Source: Henriciella litoralis
Lineage (GTDB): Bacteria; Pseudomonadota; Alphaproteobacteria; Caulobacterales; Hyphomonadaceae
DNA: 64,000 bases
Reading direction: 5' to 3'
Assembly: GCF_002088935.1 (NCBI RefSeq)
Contig: NZ_NCSS01000006.1
Location: 1,768,407-1,832,406, forward strand
Shown here: one piece after another, positions 16,300 to 24,892 of the stretch
Numbering within the stretch: the first letter of the stretch is position 1
Layout of the letters: each line of letters opens with the position of its first letter
Program-made: the position numbers and the translations under genes
Notes under the pieces: model-generated
What the model was told of the DNA's origin: nothing
Seen by the model: only the letters and a program-made list of their open reading frames with translations
Database searches by the model: none

Positions 16300-17649
16300 A
16301 TGAATCGCACCGAACCTTCCAACCTGCCAGATCGCATCTATGCCGCACCCGCCGACTGGGTCGCGCGCGGTGCCGGTGCGCAGGGCAATCTTTTCCTGAC
16401 GGGGCGCGCAGGCACCGGCAAGACGACCATGCTGCGCCGCTTCCTGGCAGAGGCTGGCGAGAACACAGTCGTCCTCGCGCCGACGGGGGTTGCGGCGATG
16501 AATGCGGGTGGACAGACGATCCACTCCTTCTTCAAATTCCCGCCGCGTCTCATTGAGCAGGCGGACATCAAGCGTTTGCGCGGTGTGCGCCTCATCAAGG
16601 CGGTCGAGACGATGATCATTGATGAGATCTCGATGGTGCGCGCCGATATGCTGGATGCGATCGACAAAAGTCTTCAGCTCAACCGTGGTTCAAAGAGACC
16701 ATTCGGCGGCGTCCGTATGATCCTGTCGGGTGATCTGCATCAATTGCCGCCCGTGGCCCGCGGCGCGGAAGCCGAAATCCTGAATGAGCGCTATGGCGGC
16801 CATTATTTCTTCAATGCGCCCGGCTTCAAGAATGCAGAATTCGCCCTTCTGGCCCTCAAACACGTGTTCCGGCAAGAAGACCCACGCTTTCTCGCGCTTC
16901 TCGGCGCCATGCGTCAGGGTCGTCTTACGCCAACTGATGAGCGGCTTGTCGGATCAGTGGTCAGCCAGCGCTCTGCCGTTGAGGCGAGCGAAACGCATGT
17001 CGTGCTGACGCCCAACAATGCCAATGCCTTCCGAATCAATCAGGCACGTCTGGCAGACCTTCCAGGAAAGCCACAGTCCTTCGAAGCGAAGGTGCAGGGC
17101 ACATTCGATGAGAAGTCATATCCAACGGAGGCCGACCTTGAGCTGAAAGAAGGCGCGCGGGTCATGCTGATCAAGAATGATCCTGAAGGTCGCTGGGTCA
17201 ACGGATCGCTAGCGACGGTTGATGGTTTCAAGGGTGATAATGTCTTCGTTGAACTGGACGGGCACATCTACGAGATCGAGCCGGCCGCGTGGGAAAAGTA
17301 TAAGTACGAACTGGACCCGGAAACCAAGAAGGTTTCACGCGAGGTCGTTGGCACGTTCAAGCAGGTGCCATTGCGTCTGGCCTATGCTGTCACCATTCAC
17401 AAGGCGCAAGGGCTGACGCTCGACAAAGTCTTCATCGACTTCGATCGGGGCATGTTCGCGCACGGCCAAGCCTATGTGGCTTTTTCACGTGCGCGCTCAT
17501 TGGAAGGGTTAGAGATCTCCCGCGCCTTGCGGTCGAGAGACCTCGTCATGGACCGCAACGCGTTTGCGTTCGGCAAGCTTGAGCCGATCGAGGAAACAGA
17601 CGCTTATCTTCTGGCCAAATTTGCCAAGGACGAAAACGCTCTGCTCTAG
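16300..17649 (+). CDS. PIF1-like DNA helicase
   Basis: A 449-residue superfamily 1 helicase of the PIF1/RecD2-like group. I use ATG 16300 as start; the frame is open to 16120 but that part overlaps the divergent moeB-like gene. Walker A is LTGRAGTGKTTMLRRF, motif Ia is VLAPTGVAAMNAGGQTIHSF (PIF1 signature), motif II is IDEISMVRADMLDAID, motif III is LSGDLHQLPPV, and motifs V/VI are AVTIHKAQGLTLDKV and AYVAFSRARSLEGL. The family unwinds 5'-to-3' and resolves structured DNA. It ends in a four-base CTAG overlap with the converging small gene. Confidence 0.9.
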   Translation: MNRTEPSNLPDRIYAAPADWVARGAGAQGNLFLTGRAGTGKTTMLRRFLAEAGENTVVLAPTGVAAMNAGGQTIHSFFKFPPRLIEQADIKRLRGVRLIKAVETMIIDEISMVRADMLDAIDKSLQLNRGSKRPFGGVRMILSGDLHQLPPVARGAEAEILNERYGGHYFFNAPGFKNAEFALLALKHVFRQEDPRFLALLGAMRQGRLTPTDERLVGSVVSQRSAVEASETHVVLTPNNANAFRINQARLADLPGKPQSFEAKVQGTFDEKSYPTEADLELKEGARVMLIKNDPEGRWVNGSLATVDGFKGDNVFVELDGHIYEIEPAAWEKYKYELDPETKKVSREVVGTFKQVPLRLAYAVTIHKAQGLTLDKVFIDFDRGMFAHGQAYVAFSRARSLEGLEISRALRSRDLVMDRNAFAFGKLEPIEETDAYLLAKFAKDENALL

Positions 17650-17885
17650 GCTAGGCGCCGAATATCATCGCGTAAACGGGCTTCGGAGTCAGTGGCAATC
17701 GTCTCAAGGACACGCACGCGCTCTGTCAGGCGCTCAACATCCTTGCGAAGCCGGAACACTTCTTCTTCAGTGTCGACATCGTCCTTACGGCTGGCCTTCA
17801 TCTTGATGTAATTGTTGATGACGCCAGCTCCGACCGCGATCAGAACGATGATAACAACCATGGTGAATGGGCTGTTGATTTCCAT
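17646..17885 (-). CDS. Small membrane protein with coiled-coil tail (PspB-like layout)
   Basis: A 79-residue protein with one membrane helix at residues 8-26 (MVVIIVLIAVGAGVINNYI) and a charged helical tail with Leu/Val heptads from about 40 to 75. The layout resembles phage-shock protein B, which links the membrane to stress regulation, but no motif proves it. It is reading against the helicase and overlaps its stop by four bases (CTAG). A palindrome lies 16-32 bases upstream of its ATG. It may belong with dut, 71 bases upstream, as a short operon. Confidence 0.6.
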   Translation of the reverse strand: MEINSPFTMVVIIVLIAVGAGVINNYIKMKASRKDDVDTEEEVFRLRKDVERLTERVRVLETIATDSEARLRDDIRRLA

Positions 17886-17900
17886 GATATCGAACCTTTT

Positions 17901-17917
17901 TTATCGTAATTCGATAA
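17901..17917. promoter_or_regulatory. Perfect 6-5-6 palindrome upstream of the small membrane gene
   Basis: TTATCG-TAATT-CGATAA has perfect six-base arms. The 8-mer TGATATCG occurs on both sides, at 17885 and 17925, 40 bases apart (about four helical turns). It sits in the 71-base gap between dut and the small membrane gene, in operator position for the latter. The binding protein is unknown. Confidence 0.4.
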
Positions 17918-17956
17918 TAAGCATTGATATCGGAGAATGCAAGGATTTCCGCGAAT

Positions 17957-18412
17957 TTAGCGGCCAGTAGATCCGAACCCGCCTTCGCCGCGCTGGGTCT
18001 CAGGCAAGGACTCAACTGTTTCCCATGCCAGGCGGGTAACCGGAGAGAGCACCATCTGACCAATGCGTTCTCCGCGCGAAATGGTGAACGTCTCATGGCC
18101 ATGATTGATAAGGATGACCTTCAATTCGCCGCGATAATCGCTATCGATCGTGCCCGGGCTATTCAGACAGGTCAGACCGTGCTTGGCGGCGAGGCCTGAG
18201 CGTGGCCGCATCTGGATTTCGTAGCCTTCGGGGATGGCGACAGACAATCCTGTCGGCACCATCGTACGCTCTCCCGGCTTGAGCTCGAAAGACTCACCGT
18301 CAGCATAAGCAGCACGGATATCCATACCGGCAGCGCCGTCGGTCTCATAGGAAGGAAGGGACAGCCCCTCAAAATGGGGCAAGGATTTCACAGCAACAGT
18401 TACATTGGTCAT
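17957..18412 (-). CDS. dut: Deoxyuridine 5'-triphosphate nucleotidohydrolase
   Basis: A trimeric dUTPase of 151 residues that converts dUTP to dUMP and keeps uracil out of DNA. I use ATG 18412 ([11 protein letters not shown]); the frame is open to 18472, but the extra 20 residues are not family-like. Motif 1 is AAGMDIRAA, motif 2 [10 protein letters not shown], motif 3 [10 protein letters not shown] with the catalytic Asp, motif 4 GERIGQMV, and motif 5 the terminal [11 protein letters not shown], all intact. It lies in the dut-coaBC-ubiB-ubiE-mutM neighbourhood common in alphaproteobacteria, with a small unknown gene between it and coaBC. Confidence 0.95.
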   Translation of the reverse strand: MTNVTVAVKSLPHFEGLSLPSYETDGAAGMDIRAAYADGESFELKPGERTMVPTGLSVAIPEGYEIQMRPRSGLAAKHGLTCLNSPGTIDSDYRGELKVILINHGHETFTISRGERIGQMVLSPVTRLAWETVESLPETQRGEGGFGSTGR

Positions 18413-18481
18413 AGAATGCAAAGCGCCGGAGTCGCTGTGACTTGTCAACTCGTGACAATCAACGCTGAGCATTGGCTTATA

Positions 18482-18673
18482 TCAGATAACGAAGGTCCGA
18501 CCCGTGATTTCGGTTTCGTCTTCCATGTTGGTATCAGACGATGTTGCCTGAATAGTCGCTTTCGAGGCTGGTTCTTCGGCGCCCGTCTCAGCATCGGCCT
18601 TCTGATTGGCAAAGATGGACAAGCTAGTCAGCAGAAGGCCAATCGCGACGAAATACCCAATAATCAGTTTCAT
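18482..18673 (-). CDS. Small exported or membrane-anchored protein, unknown
   Basis: With ATG 18673 the protein is 63 residues: one hydrophobic N-terminal segment (LIIGYFVAIGLLLTSLSIFA) that could be a signal or anchor, followed by a polar, Glu/Thr/Ala-rich tail. The open frame extends to 18700, but GAACGAGA before 18673 looks like the ribosome-binding site. I do not recognise a family. It sits between coaBC and dut on the same strand. Confidence 0.45.
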   Translation of the reverse strand: MKLIIGYFVAIGLLLTSLSIFANQKADAETGAEEPASKATIQATSSDTNMEDETEITGRTFVI

Positions 18674-18737
18674 GTCTCGTTCCAGTTCGGGGTCTGTCAA
18701 TCTTAGTTACCGAATGACAAACAAAGTCTTATCACTT

Positions 18738-18761
18738 GCCGGAACAACAGATTTTTCCGGC
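18738..18761. repeat. Stem-loop between the small exported gene and coaBC
   Basis: GCCGGAA, ten bases, TTCCGGC: seven-base perfect arms. It is in the 195-base gap on the downstream side of coaBC (minus strand). No T-tract follows on either strand, so a terminator role is weak. Confidence 0.25.
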
Positions 18762-18868
18762 CATGGTTCCGAACAATCTGCGATCATCCGGACACAGACT
18801 ATCATATGGAACAAACGTGCCTGGAGGTCGTTTTTAGTGCCGTTTTTCAATCGCCTAGGCTAAGTTGC

Positions 18869-20101
18869 CTATTCCGCAGCCAGTTGTGAGGCATCTGCTG
18901 CGCCAATCTTGTCCACGATCCGTGTCGCTAGTCGGCGCGCGACAGATTCCTTGTCCATAAGCGGCCAGCGTTCAACGCCATCCCCGGTCACGAGGGCGAC
19001 TTCATTATTCGCGCCGCCCATCACGTCGCCAGACACATCGTTCGCCACGATCCAGTCACAGCCCTTGCGCTTCATCTTGGCCACAGCATGGTCTTCGACA
19101 TCATGCGTTTCGGCAGCAAAGCCTATTACTAGCTCTGGCCGTTTCTTTCGCTTGTGCGAAATTGTCGCCAGAATGTCAGGGTTTTCGGAGAGGCTCAGTG
19201 TGGGCAGTGTTTTGCCCTCGTCCTTGAATTTGAGTTTCTGGCTAGCCGATATGGCTGGCCGCCAGTCCGCGACAGCGGCCACCGATATGAAGACATCTGC
19301 GGGAAGAGCCTCCTCGCAAGCTTTCAGCATATCTCGCGCCGTCTCAACGGAGACAAGATCACATCCGCGCGGTACCGGAATCGCCACCGGCCCCGATACG
19401 AGGCTGACGCGGGCTCCTAGCGCGGCCAGCGCGCCGGCAATCGCATAGCCCTGCTTGCCCGACGAATGATTGGATAGATAACGCACGGGGTCGAGCGGCT
19501 CGCGAGTCGGTCCAGCCGTGATCAGGACGTGTTTACCTTCGAGCGGCTTCGGTCCGGACTTTGCCGAAAGCTGGTGCTCGATTTCATCAGCGATCGTCAG
19601 GACCTCGGGCAAGCGGCCAGGTCCGAATTCGCCGCACGCCATTGCCCCCTCGTCCGGGTCCATCACGGTGACCCCGTCATTGCGGAGCGTTTCGACATTT
19701 CTCTGGGTCGCTGCATGCTGCCACATGCGCACATTCATCGCTGGCACCATGAGGACAGGCTTGTCCGTCGCCATCAGCGTCGTGGACGCCAGATCATTTG
19801 CGTGTCCGCCTGCGGCCTTGGCGAGCAGGTCGGCTGTAGCCGGACAGACAACGACAAGGTCTGTCGACCGCGATAGCTGGATGTGCCCCATCTCGGCTTC
19901 GTCATCGAGGCTGAACAGATCGGTGAAACATTTCTCGCCCGATAGCGCCGAAACAGAGAGTGGTGTGACGAATTCCTGGCCAGCCCGGGTCACGATGCAA
20001 CGCGAGCGAATGCCACGCCGGGATAACTCCCGAATGAGTTCAAGCGATTTGTAGGCCGCGATACCGCCACCAATAATCAGGAGAATGCTTTTGCTGCTCA
20101 T
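18869..20101 (-). CDS. coaBC: Bifunctional phosphopantothenoylcysteine decarboxylase / phosphopantothenate-cysteine ligase
   Basis: A 410-residue fused enzyme for two steps of coenzyme A synthesis. The N-terminal CoaC flavoprotein half (1-185) has GGGIAAYKSLELIREL, the catalytic His region GGHANDLAS, the PAMNVRMWQHAATQRN loop, and ACGEFGPGRLPE with the active Cys. The CoaB half (about 190-400) begins with ITAGPTREPLDPVRYLSNHS, which binds the nucleotide, and contains FAAET. Length and domain order are standard. It is on the same strand as dut, downstream of ubiB and the UrcA-domain gene. Confidence 0.96.
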   Translation of the reverse strand: MSSKSILLIIGGGIAAYKSLELIRELSRRGIRSRCIVTRAGQEFVTPLSVSALSGEKCFTDLFSLDDEAEMGHIQLSRSTDLVVVCPATADLLAKAAGGHANDLASTTLMATDKPVLMVPAMNVRMWQHAATQRNVETLRNDGVTVMDPDEGAMACGEFGPGRLPEVLTIADEIEHQLSAKSGPKPLEGKHVLITAGPTREPLDPVRYLSNHSSGKQGYAIAGALAALGARVSLVSGPVAIPVPRGCDLVSVETARDMLKACEEALPADVFISVAAVADWRPAISASQKLKFKDEGKTLPTLSLSENPDILATISHKRKKRPELVIGFAAETHDVEDHAVAKMKRKGCDWIVANDVSGDVMGGANNEVALVTGDGVERWPLMDKESVARRLATRIVDKIGAADASQLAAE

Positions 20102-20187
20102 GCGAACGAACTTCCGGTTTGCCGCACTCTGTTACACAAAAAAGATTTAGAAATCGACGCCACACTGACATTTGGGCCACAAAGTGT

Positions 20188-20219
20188 GCCGGGCGCACAC
20201 CAATTGATGCGCGCCCGGC
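20188..20219. terminator. Stem-loop after the UrcA-domain gene
   Basis: GCCGGGCGC, fourteen bases, GCGCCCGGC: a nine-base GC-rich perfect stem, 22 bases beyond the stop of the minus-strand gene at 20241. Past the stem the transcript has only ACACTTTG, so it is an imperfect intrinsic terminator at best. Confidence 0.45.
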
Positions 20220-20240
20220 CCCCTCGATGGCAGCTGCCGC

Positions 20241-21314
20241 CTAGTAGCGGCGCAGCGGGCCAACAGTCACGCGGGGACGCCCGCGTCCTGTACGGATGTT
20301 GTGATAGCGCTGAAGCGAGGCGATACCTGTATCATAGACCGCGCGGTCTACGGCCTGGTCTTCACAGTCGTTGCGACGGCTGAACATTGCATAGCCACTA
20401 TTATCGCGGCAGGCGCGGTCGGCTGCCCGTTCAATACGGTCATACAATTCCTCAACGGCAGGCCCCTCGACAGGACGCAGGTCCGCATAGCAGACCTCAT
20501 ATTGTTGGCGGCCTTTGCGGTCTTTGCCGATGCGCGTAATTTCGCGCTTACAGAAGCCGCGATGACGCGCCTGGACGGGCGCATAGTCGTACGCGTAATC
20601 ATATTCAGGCGCAGGATCGACATAGACAGGTGGCGAATAGGTCGGCGCTGGAGCCACATAGGTCGGTGCCGGGCTGACATAGGTCGTCACCGTATTTGAC
20701 GAGTACTGACCGGCATAAGGGCAAGGCGTATGTGTTGCAGGCGCGCTGTAATAGCTGCATGGCCGGGTTGCACCGCCATGCGAGACGACGGGCGCTGGTG
20801 TTGTGGTTGACCCACGATAAATCGTCACCTCGCGGCTGCTCGGCGCTTGGTCGTGATAAGAATAGTGAGCGGAAGGGCGTGTTTGACCATAATAGGGGTC
20901 TGAAGCCCACCACTCGAAGCCATAGCTGGTCGCCGCATCGTTCCGGCCGTCCTGATGGGCGGTGTAACCCGTATGTGGATGCGAACCGGTCGAATAGCCG
21001 CTGTTATAGTGACTTTCAGCGCCAGGGTGACGGCGCGGCGTATTCTGAATCTGGCTGCGTTGATACTCTTCGACATAGGTGGAAGATGCAGAGCGCGTTG
21101 TTGTGACAGCCGGGCCATTAGGGCCGTATGGCACGCGTCCTTCTGCAATCATCTGCTGACGCTGCACGTCGATAATCCGATCAGCCGGATCGGGCTGGGC
21201 CTGATAGACGGGGCCGCCACTCAGTTCGCTTGTGCCATAACGAACGGGTTCTGCGTCAGCTACCCAGAATGCCGACACTGCAATCGAGGCGACCAAAACG
21301 GGAAAATATCTCAT
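20241..21314 (-). CDS. Secreted Tyr/Pro-rich protein with C-terminal UrcA-like domain
   Basis: A 357-residue protein with a signal peptide (1-21, VASIAVSAFWVADA). Residues 60-250 are low complexity, rich in Tyr, Pro, Ser, Thr and His, with the near-repeat TYVSPAPTYVAPAPTYSPPV. Residues 265-335 match the UrcA pattern, a small Caulobacterales/Sphingomonadales-enriched exported domain: YEVCYADLRP, then LYDRIERAADRAC and a second Cys in DCEDQAVDRAVYDTG. UrcA function is unknown; the two cysteines probably pair. The stretch resembles extended extracellular or wall-spanning linkers. A perfect TTAA-N7-TTAA site lies 34 bases before its ATG, suggesting cell-cycle control. Confidence 0.7.
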   Translation of the reverse strand: MRYFPVLVASIAVSAFWVADAEPVRYGTSELSGGPVYQAQPDPADRIIDVQRQQMIAEGRVPYGPNGPAVTTTRSASSTYVEEYQRSQIQNTPRRHPGAESHYNSGYSTGSHPHTGYTAHQDGRNDAATSYGFEWWASDPYYGQTRPSAHYSYHDQAPSSREVTIYRGSTTTPAPVVSHGGATRPCSYYSAPATHTPCPYAGQYSSNTVTTYVSPAPTYVAPAPTYSPPVYVDPAPEYDYAYDYAPVQARHRGFCKREITRIGKDRKGRQQYEVCYADLRPVEGPAVEELYDRIERAADRACRDNSGYAMFSRRNDCEDQAVDRAVYDTGIASLQRYHNIRTGRGRPRVTVGPLRRY

Positions 21315-21348
21315 GGGTGACTCCGCAAATTCAGATCGGGATGCTCTG

Positions 21349-21363
21349 TTAAACTATCATTAA
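21349..21363. promoter_or_regulatory. Perfect CtrA-box match (TTAA-N7-TTAA, then CC)
   Basis: TTAA-ACTATCA-TTAA followed by CC is an exact match to the CtrA consensus. It is in the 88-base gap between the UrcA-domain gene (minus, starts 21314) and ubiB (minus, stops 21403), so it must serve the UrcA-domain gene. CtrA is the master cell-cycle regulator of Caulobacterales. Binding is inferred. Confidence 0.55.
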
Positions 21364-21402
21364 CCTAGCACGAATTGAGGCGGAGATAAGACGGTTCTCG
21401 TT

Positions 21403-22935
21403 TTAGGCGAGTTGGGCGACGAGGACTCCAGTGAGGGCAGAAACAAGAATAGTCCCGGCCAGCCATTGAAACCACGGGAATTTTGGGCCCTGGCTAGCAG
21501 CAGTCTGCTGAACTCGTGCGTCGCGCAGAAAGCGCTCAAACTCGTCCATCACATCTGGCAGACGTTTCAGTCGATCTGCCACGTCACGCACGCCGTCGGC
21601 CGCAAGCTTCGCGGCGCCTGCCGGTCCGAGATTTTTCGCGATCCATCCCTTCACGACCGGCTCGGCTGCTTTCCAGATGTCATGTCCCGGGTCAATTGAA
21701 CGCGCCACGCCCTCAACCTGCACCATGGTTTTCTGGAGAAGCACCAGTTCAGGGCGCAGGCGCATCCCGAAGGTTCGCGTATAATCCATAAGCTGCAACA
21801 GGATACGGCCCATATAGACCTCTTCGGCCGGCTTGCCGTGGATCGGTTCGCCTATCGACCGCAGAGCCTGCGCAAATTCGCCGACGGACTGATGGGCGGG
21901 CACATAACCGGCTTCGAAATGGACTTCAGCAACGCGTTGATAATCGCGCTGGATAAATCCCCAGAGAATCTGCGCGAGAAACCGGCGTTCATTCAACCCA
22001 ATGCGCCCGATCAGACCGAAATCGACAAGTGACACGCGGTTGTTCGGCGAGATCAGGATATTTCCTTCATGCATGTCCGCGTGAAAGACGCCGTGCCCGA
22101 TCGCGTGCGAGAGAAAACCGCGCGTAATCGCGTTGGCAAGTTCCGGCCTCGAAATCCCAGCCTGTTCGAGAGACCGCGGATCGGTGAGGGATATACCATC
22201 GACCCATTCCGTCGTCAGCACGCGCTGGCCGGTGCGGTCCCAGTCGACGGCTGGGACGTCAAACCAGTCATCCTCGAGCGCGAGCGCGCGCATCTGATCG
22301 GCGCCCCCTGCCTCAAGCCGAAGATCGAGTTCCTTTTCCATCGCGACGGCGACGGTCTCTGTGAACGCGACAGGCTCCAGCCGTCGGCTTTCGACAGAGG
22401 TTCGTTCAACCGTCCGCGCCGCGCGCCGTATGGCTCGCAGCTCCTGTGAAATCATGCGCTCGACGCCCGGTCGCAGGATCTTGACCGCTTTTGTGCCGCT
22501 GGCCGTTTCCATCTTGTGGACCTGCGCCAGTGACGCCGCCGCAACCGGATCCCCAAGAGAAGGAAAAAGCCGTTCGGCGTCGGCTTCGCCAAACTCCTGA
22601 ATAAGCGCCTTGCGGGCTTCCTCATTGGAGAATGGCGGTATCTTGTCTTTCAGGCGCGACAGATCCGTCGCCACTTCGCTTCCGAAGACGTCAGGCCGCG
22701 TTGCGAGAAACTGACCAAGCTTGATATAAGCCGGACCGAGCTTCTCAAGCGCTTTGGCCATGCGTTCGCCCTGACGACCTTTGGCGCGGCCACCGATGAT
22801 CCGCATGATCCGCCCGGCCAAGCGCGCCGGAAGGGGTAAACGCGAGAGATATTCTCCCGGCAGAATGACGTCATACCGGACAAGCGCCGTACCCGCGCGG
22901 AGCAATCGCCCATAATCTGCGAGAACGTTCAACAA
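21403..22935 (-). CDS. ubiB: Ubiquinone biosynthesis regulatory protein kinase-like UbiB
   Basis: A 510-residue ABC1/ADCK atypical kinase-like protein needed for ubiquinone synthesis. The KxGQ motif is AYIKLGQFLATRPDVFG, the Ala-rich loop is AAASLAQVHKME, the catalytic region is HADMHEGNI, and the metal-binding VDFGLIGRI follows. The C-terminal tail has one membrane segment at the end (FQWLAGTILVSALTGVLVAQ) and a likely amphipathic stretch before it. It is 265 bases from ubiE on the same strand, with a small plus-strand gene between them. Confidence 0.94.
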   Translation of the reverse strand: MLNVLADYGRLLRAGTALVRYDVILPGEYLSRLPLPARLAGRIMRIIGGRAKGRQGERMAKALEKLGPAYIKLGQFLATRPDVFGSEVATDLSRLKDKIPPFSNEEARKALIQEFGEADAERLFPSLGDPVAAASLAQVHKMETASGTKAVKILRPGVERMISQELRAIRRAARTVERTSVESRRLEPVAFTETVAVAMEKELDLRLEAGGADQMRALALEDDWFDVPAVDWDRTGQRVLTTEWVDGISLTDPRSLEQAGISRPELANAITRGFLSHAIGHGVFHADMHEGNILISPNNRVSLVDFGLIGRIGLNERRFLAQILWGFIQRDYQRVAEVHFEAGYVPAHQSVGEFAQALRSIGEPIHGKPAEEVYMGRILLQLMDYTRTFGMRLRPELVLLQKTMVQVEGVARSIDPGHDIWKAAEPVVKGWIAKNLGPAGAAKLAADGVRDVADRLKRLPDVMDEFERFLRDARVQQTAASQGPKFPWFQWLAGTILVSALTGVLVAQLA

Positions 22936-23006
22936 GATACACCTACTGCTTTTCGGAACCGCCCCGATAGCCCGGCGTTATGAGCGTCACAACAAGGAGA
23001 AATCTT

Positions 23007-23195
23007 ATGGCTGATAGTACACAATCGAACAATAGTGCGCTCTACTTCATCGTCGGCGCACTTCTTGTTGCCGTAATCGGCTTTGGAATCTGGTTCTTTG
23101 CTGGCCAACCAAGTGCAAATGGCGGCGATAACGGCGCGGATCTGTCCATCTCCGTGGACGAAAACGGGATGAGCGTCGATACGCCTGACGAATAG
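23007..23195 (+). CDS. Small single-pass membrane protein, unknown
   Basis: A 62-residue protein from ATG 23007 (MADSTQSNN), preceded by AAGGAGAAA; the open frame extends up to 22980 but that is not needed. Residues 12-33 form one membrane helix (ALYFIVGALLVAVIGFGIWF), and the tail is Gly, Asn and Asp-rich and acidic. I do not recognise a family. It lies in the ubiB/ubiE gap on the opposite strand, so it is divergent from ubiB and convergent with ubiE. Confidence 0.6.
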   Translation: MADSTQSNNSALYFIVGALLVAVIGFGIWFFAGQPSANGGDNGADLSISVDENGMSVDTPDE

Positions 23196-23200
23196 ATTTC

Positions 23201-23989
23201 TCAAACCGCCCATCCTGAATGTAGGGCGGCTATTCCACCTGAGAAATTGGTAATGGAGACGCCGGAGAACCCGGCGTCTTTTACCTCATCCCGGAACGCA
23301 TCCTGCTTCGGGAACTTCCTGATCGATTCAACAAGGTACTGGTAGCTGTCGCGATCAGACGCGACCAGTTCGCCAAGCTTGGGAATGACATTGAAGCTGT
23401 AGGTGTCATACATCTTCTGGAGCATCGGCACCGTCATATGGCTGAACTCGAGAACTGCCAGCCGGCCACCCGGTTTCAGCACACGGCGAAATTCTGAGAG
23501 GGCCGCCTGTCTATCGGCAACATTGCGGATACCAAAAGCGATGGTGAGCGCGTTGAAAGACCGGTCTTCGAAGGGCAGTGCCTGCGCATCCCCGCAGACC
23601 CAGCTAATGCGTCCCTCATATGGCTCCATGTCGCTGCGAGCGCGGCCAGCGTCCAGCATCGCGTCATTGATATCGCAAACAGTTGCACGTGTGTCCGCGA
23701 CAACGCCGCGCCGGTGAGCAACCTTGTCTGCGCGATCAATGAAGGCTTTGGCCAGATCTCCAGTTCCGCCGGCGACATCGAGCAATGCCTCGCCGGGCTG
23801 CGGATTTACCTTGGCCATCGTGTCATGCTTCCAGAGCCGATGAACGCCTGCCGACATCAGATCATTCATGACGTCATAGCGGCTCGCGACCGAGCGGAAC
23901 ACGCCTTTGACACGGCTCACCTTTTCTTCAGGCGAGACATCCTCAAAGCCGAAGCTGACGGTTTTTTCTGTTTCAGTTTCATTTGTCAT
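23201..23989 (-). CDS. ubiE: Ubiquinone/menaquinone biosynthesis C-methyltransferase UbiE
   Basis: A 262-residue SAM-dependent methyltransferase from ATG 23989; the upstream frame to 24010 is less likely. UbiE methylates the demethyl-benzoquinol ring of ubiquinone. Motifs are MNDLMSAGVHRLWKHDTM (family-specific N-terminal block), LLDVAGGTGDLAKAF (SAM motif I), ALTIAFGIRNVADRQAAL and LKPGGRLAVLEFSH. It is divergent from mutM across 48 bases, as in many alphaproteobacteria. Confidence 0.95.
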   Translation of the reverse strand: MTNETETEKTVSFGFEDVSPEEKVSRVKGVFRSVASRYDVMNDLMSAGVHRLWKHDTMAKVNPQPGEALLDVAGGTGDLAKAFIDRADKVAHRRGVVADTRATVCDINDAMLDAGRARSDMEPYEGRISWVCGDAQALPFEDRSFNALTIAFGIRNVADRQAALSEFRRVLKPGGRLAVLEFSHMTVPMLQKMYDTYSFNVIPKLGELVASDRDSYQYLVESIRKFPKQDAFRDEVKDAGFSGVSITNFSGGIAALHSGWAV

Positions 23990-24037
23990 GCGCGTCGACC
24001 ATAGTGGCACCCAAAGCGAAACGCTATATCCGGAACC

Positions 24038-24886
24038 ATGCCAGAATTACCTGAAGTCGAGACAGTTCGCCGCGGTCTTTCGCCCATCATGGACGGGAAG
24101 CGGATTTTGTCAGTTCAATTGAACCGCGCGAACCTCAGATTCCCGTTCGCGGAAGGCTTCGCTGAACGCCTGACAGGGGCGCGCATTGAGCGCCTTGGGC
24201 GTCGCGCCAAATTCCTTGTGGCAGAGCTGGAAACTGGCGAAGCGCTGATTATGCATCTCGGCATGTCGGGCCGGTTTACCATCACAGGACAAGGCACACC
24301 GGGCGAGTTTCACCACGAGATCGCGCCCAACTCCAAACATGACCACGTCATCCTGAACATGGAGGGCGGACACATTGTCACTTATAATGATCCGCGCAGG
24401 TTCGGCTTCATGGAACTTTGGCCCCTGGCGGAGATGGAGACCTATCCGAGACTTGCGGGCTTTGGCCCTGAACCACTTACAAATGGCTTTTCCCATGCCT
24501 GGCTGAATGACGCTCTGAGAGACAAAAGCGGTCCTATCAAATCTGTTCTTCTGGATCAGCGCACGATTGCCGGGCTTGGAAATATCTATGTCTGCGAAGC
24601 GCTATACCGCGCCGGTATCAGCCCGCGCCGCCGCGCGTCTACCGTGCCCGGCTCCCGCGCAGCAAGGCTCGCACCGGCCATAAATGACGTGATCGCTGAA
24701 GCCATTCAGGCAGGCGGCTCATCGATCAGCGACTTCAAGGCTGCATCAGGTGAACTTGGCTACTTCCAGCACAGTTTTGCGGTGTACGACCGCGAGGGCG
24801 AGCCGTGCAAAAAATGTGGCGCCCCGATCAAACGTATCGTCCAATCGGGGCGCTCGAGTTTCTATTGTGGCAATTGCCAGCGCTAG
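24038..24886 (+). CDS. mutM: Formamidopyrimidine-DNA glycosylase
   Basis: A 282-residue base-excision glycosylase for 8-oxoguanine and formamidopyrimidines. It starts MPELPEVETVRRGL, where Pro2 (after Met removal) is the Schiff-base nucleophile and Glu3 the general acid/base. GLSPIMDG, the H2TH helices (IKSVLLDQRTIAGLGNIYV) and the C-terminal zinc finger CKKCGAPIKRIVQSGRSSFY ending CGNC are all complete. Length is normal. It is divergent from ubiE and converges on the DUF2330 gene with a six-base gap. Confidence 0.97.
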   Translation: MPELPEVETVRRGLSPIMDGKRILSVQLNRANLRFPFAEGFAERLTGARIERLGRRAKFLVAELETGEALIMHLGMSGRFTITGQGTPGEFHHEIAPNSKHDHVILNMEGGHIVTYNDPRRFGFMELWPLAEMETYPRLAGFGPEPLTNGFSHAWLNDALRDKSGPIKSVLLDQRTIAGLGNIYVCEALYRAGISPRRRASTVPGSRAARLAPAINDVIAEAIQAGGSSISDFKAASGELGYFQHSFAVYDREGEPCKKCGAPIKRIVQSGRSSFYCGNCQR

Positions 24887-24892
24887 CCGCGC

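Noticed and set aside
23207..23232. CCGCCC and GGGCGG stem at the ubiE end
   Set aside because: It lies inside the ubiE coding end, and no T-tract follows.
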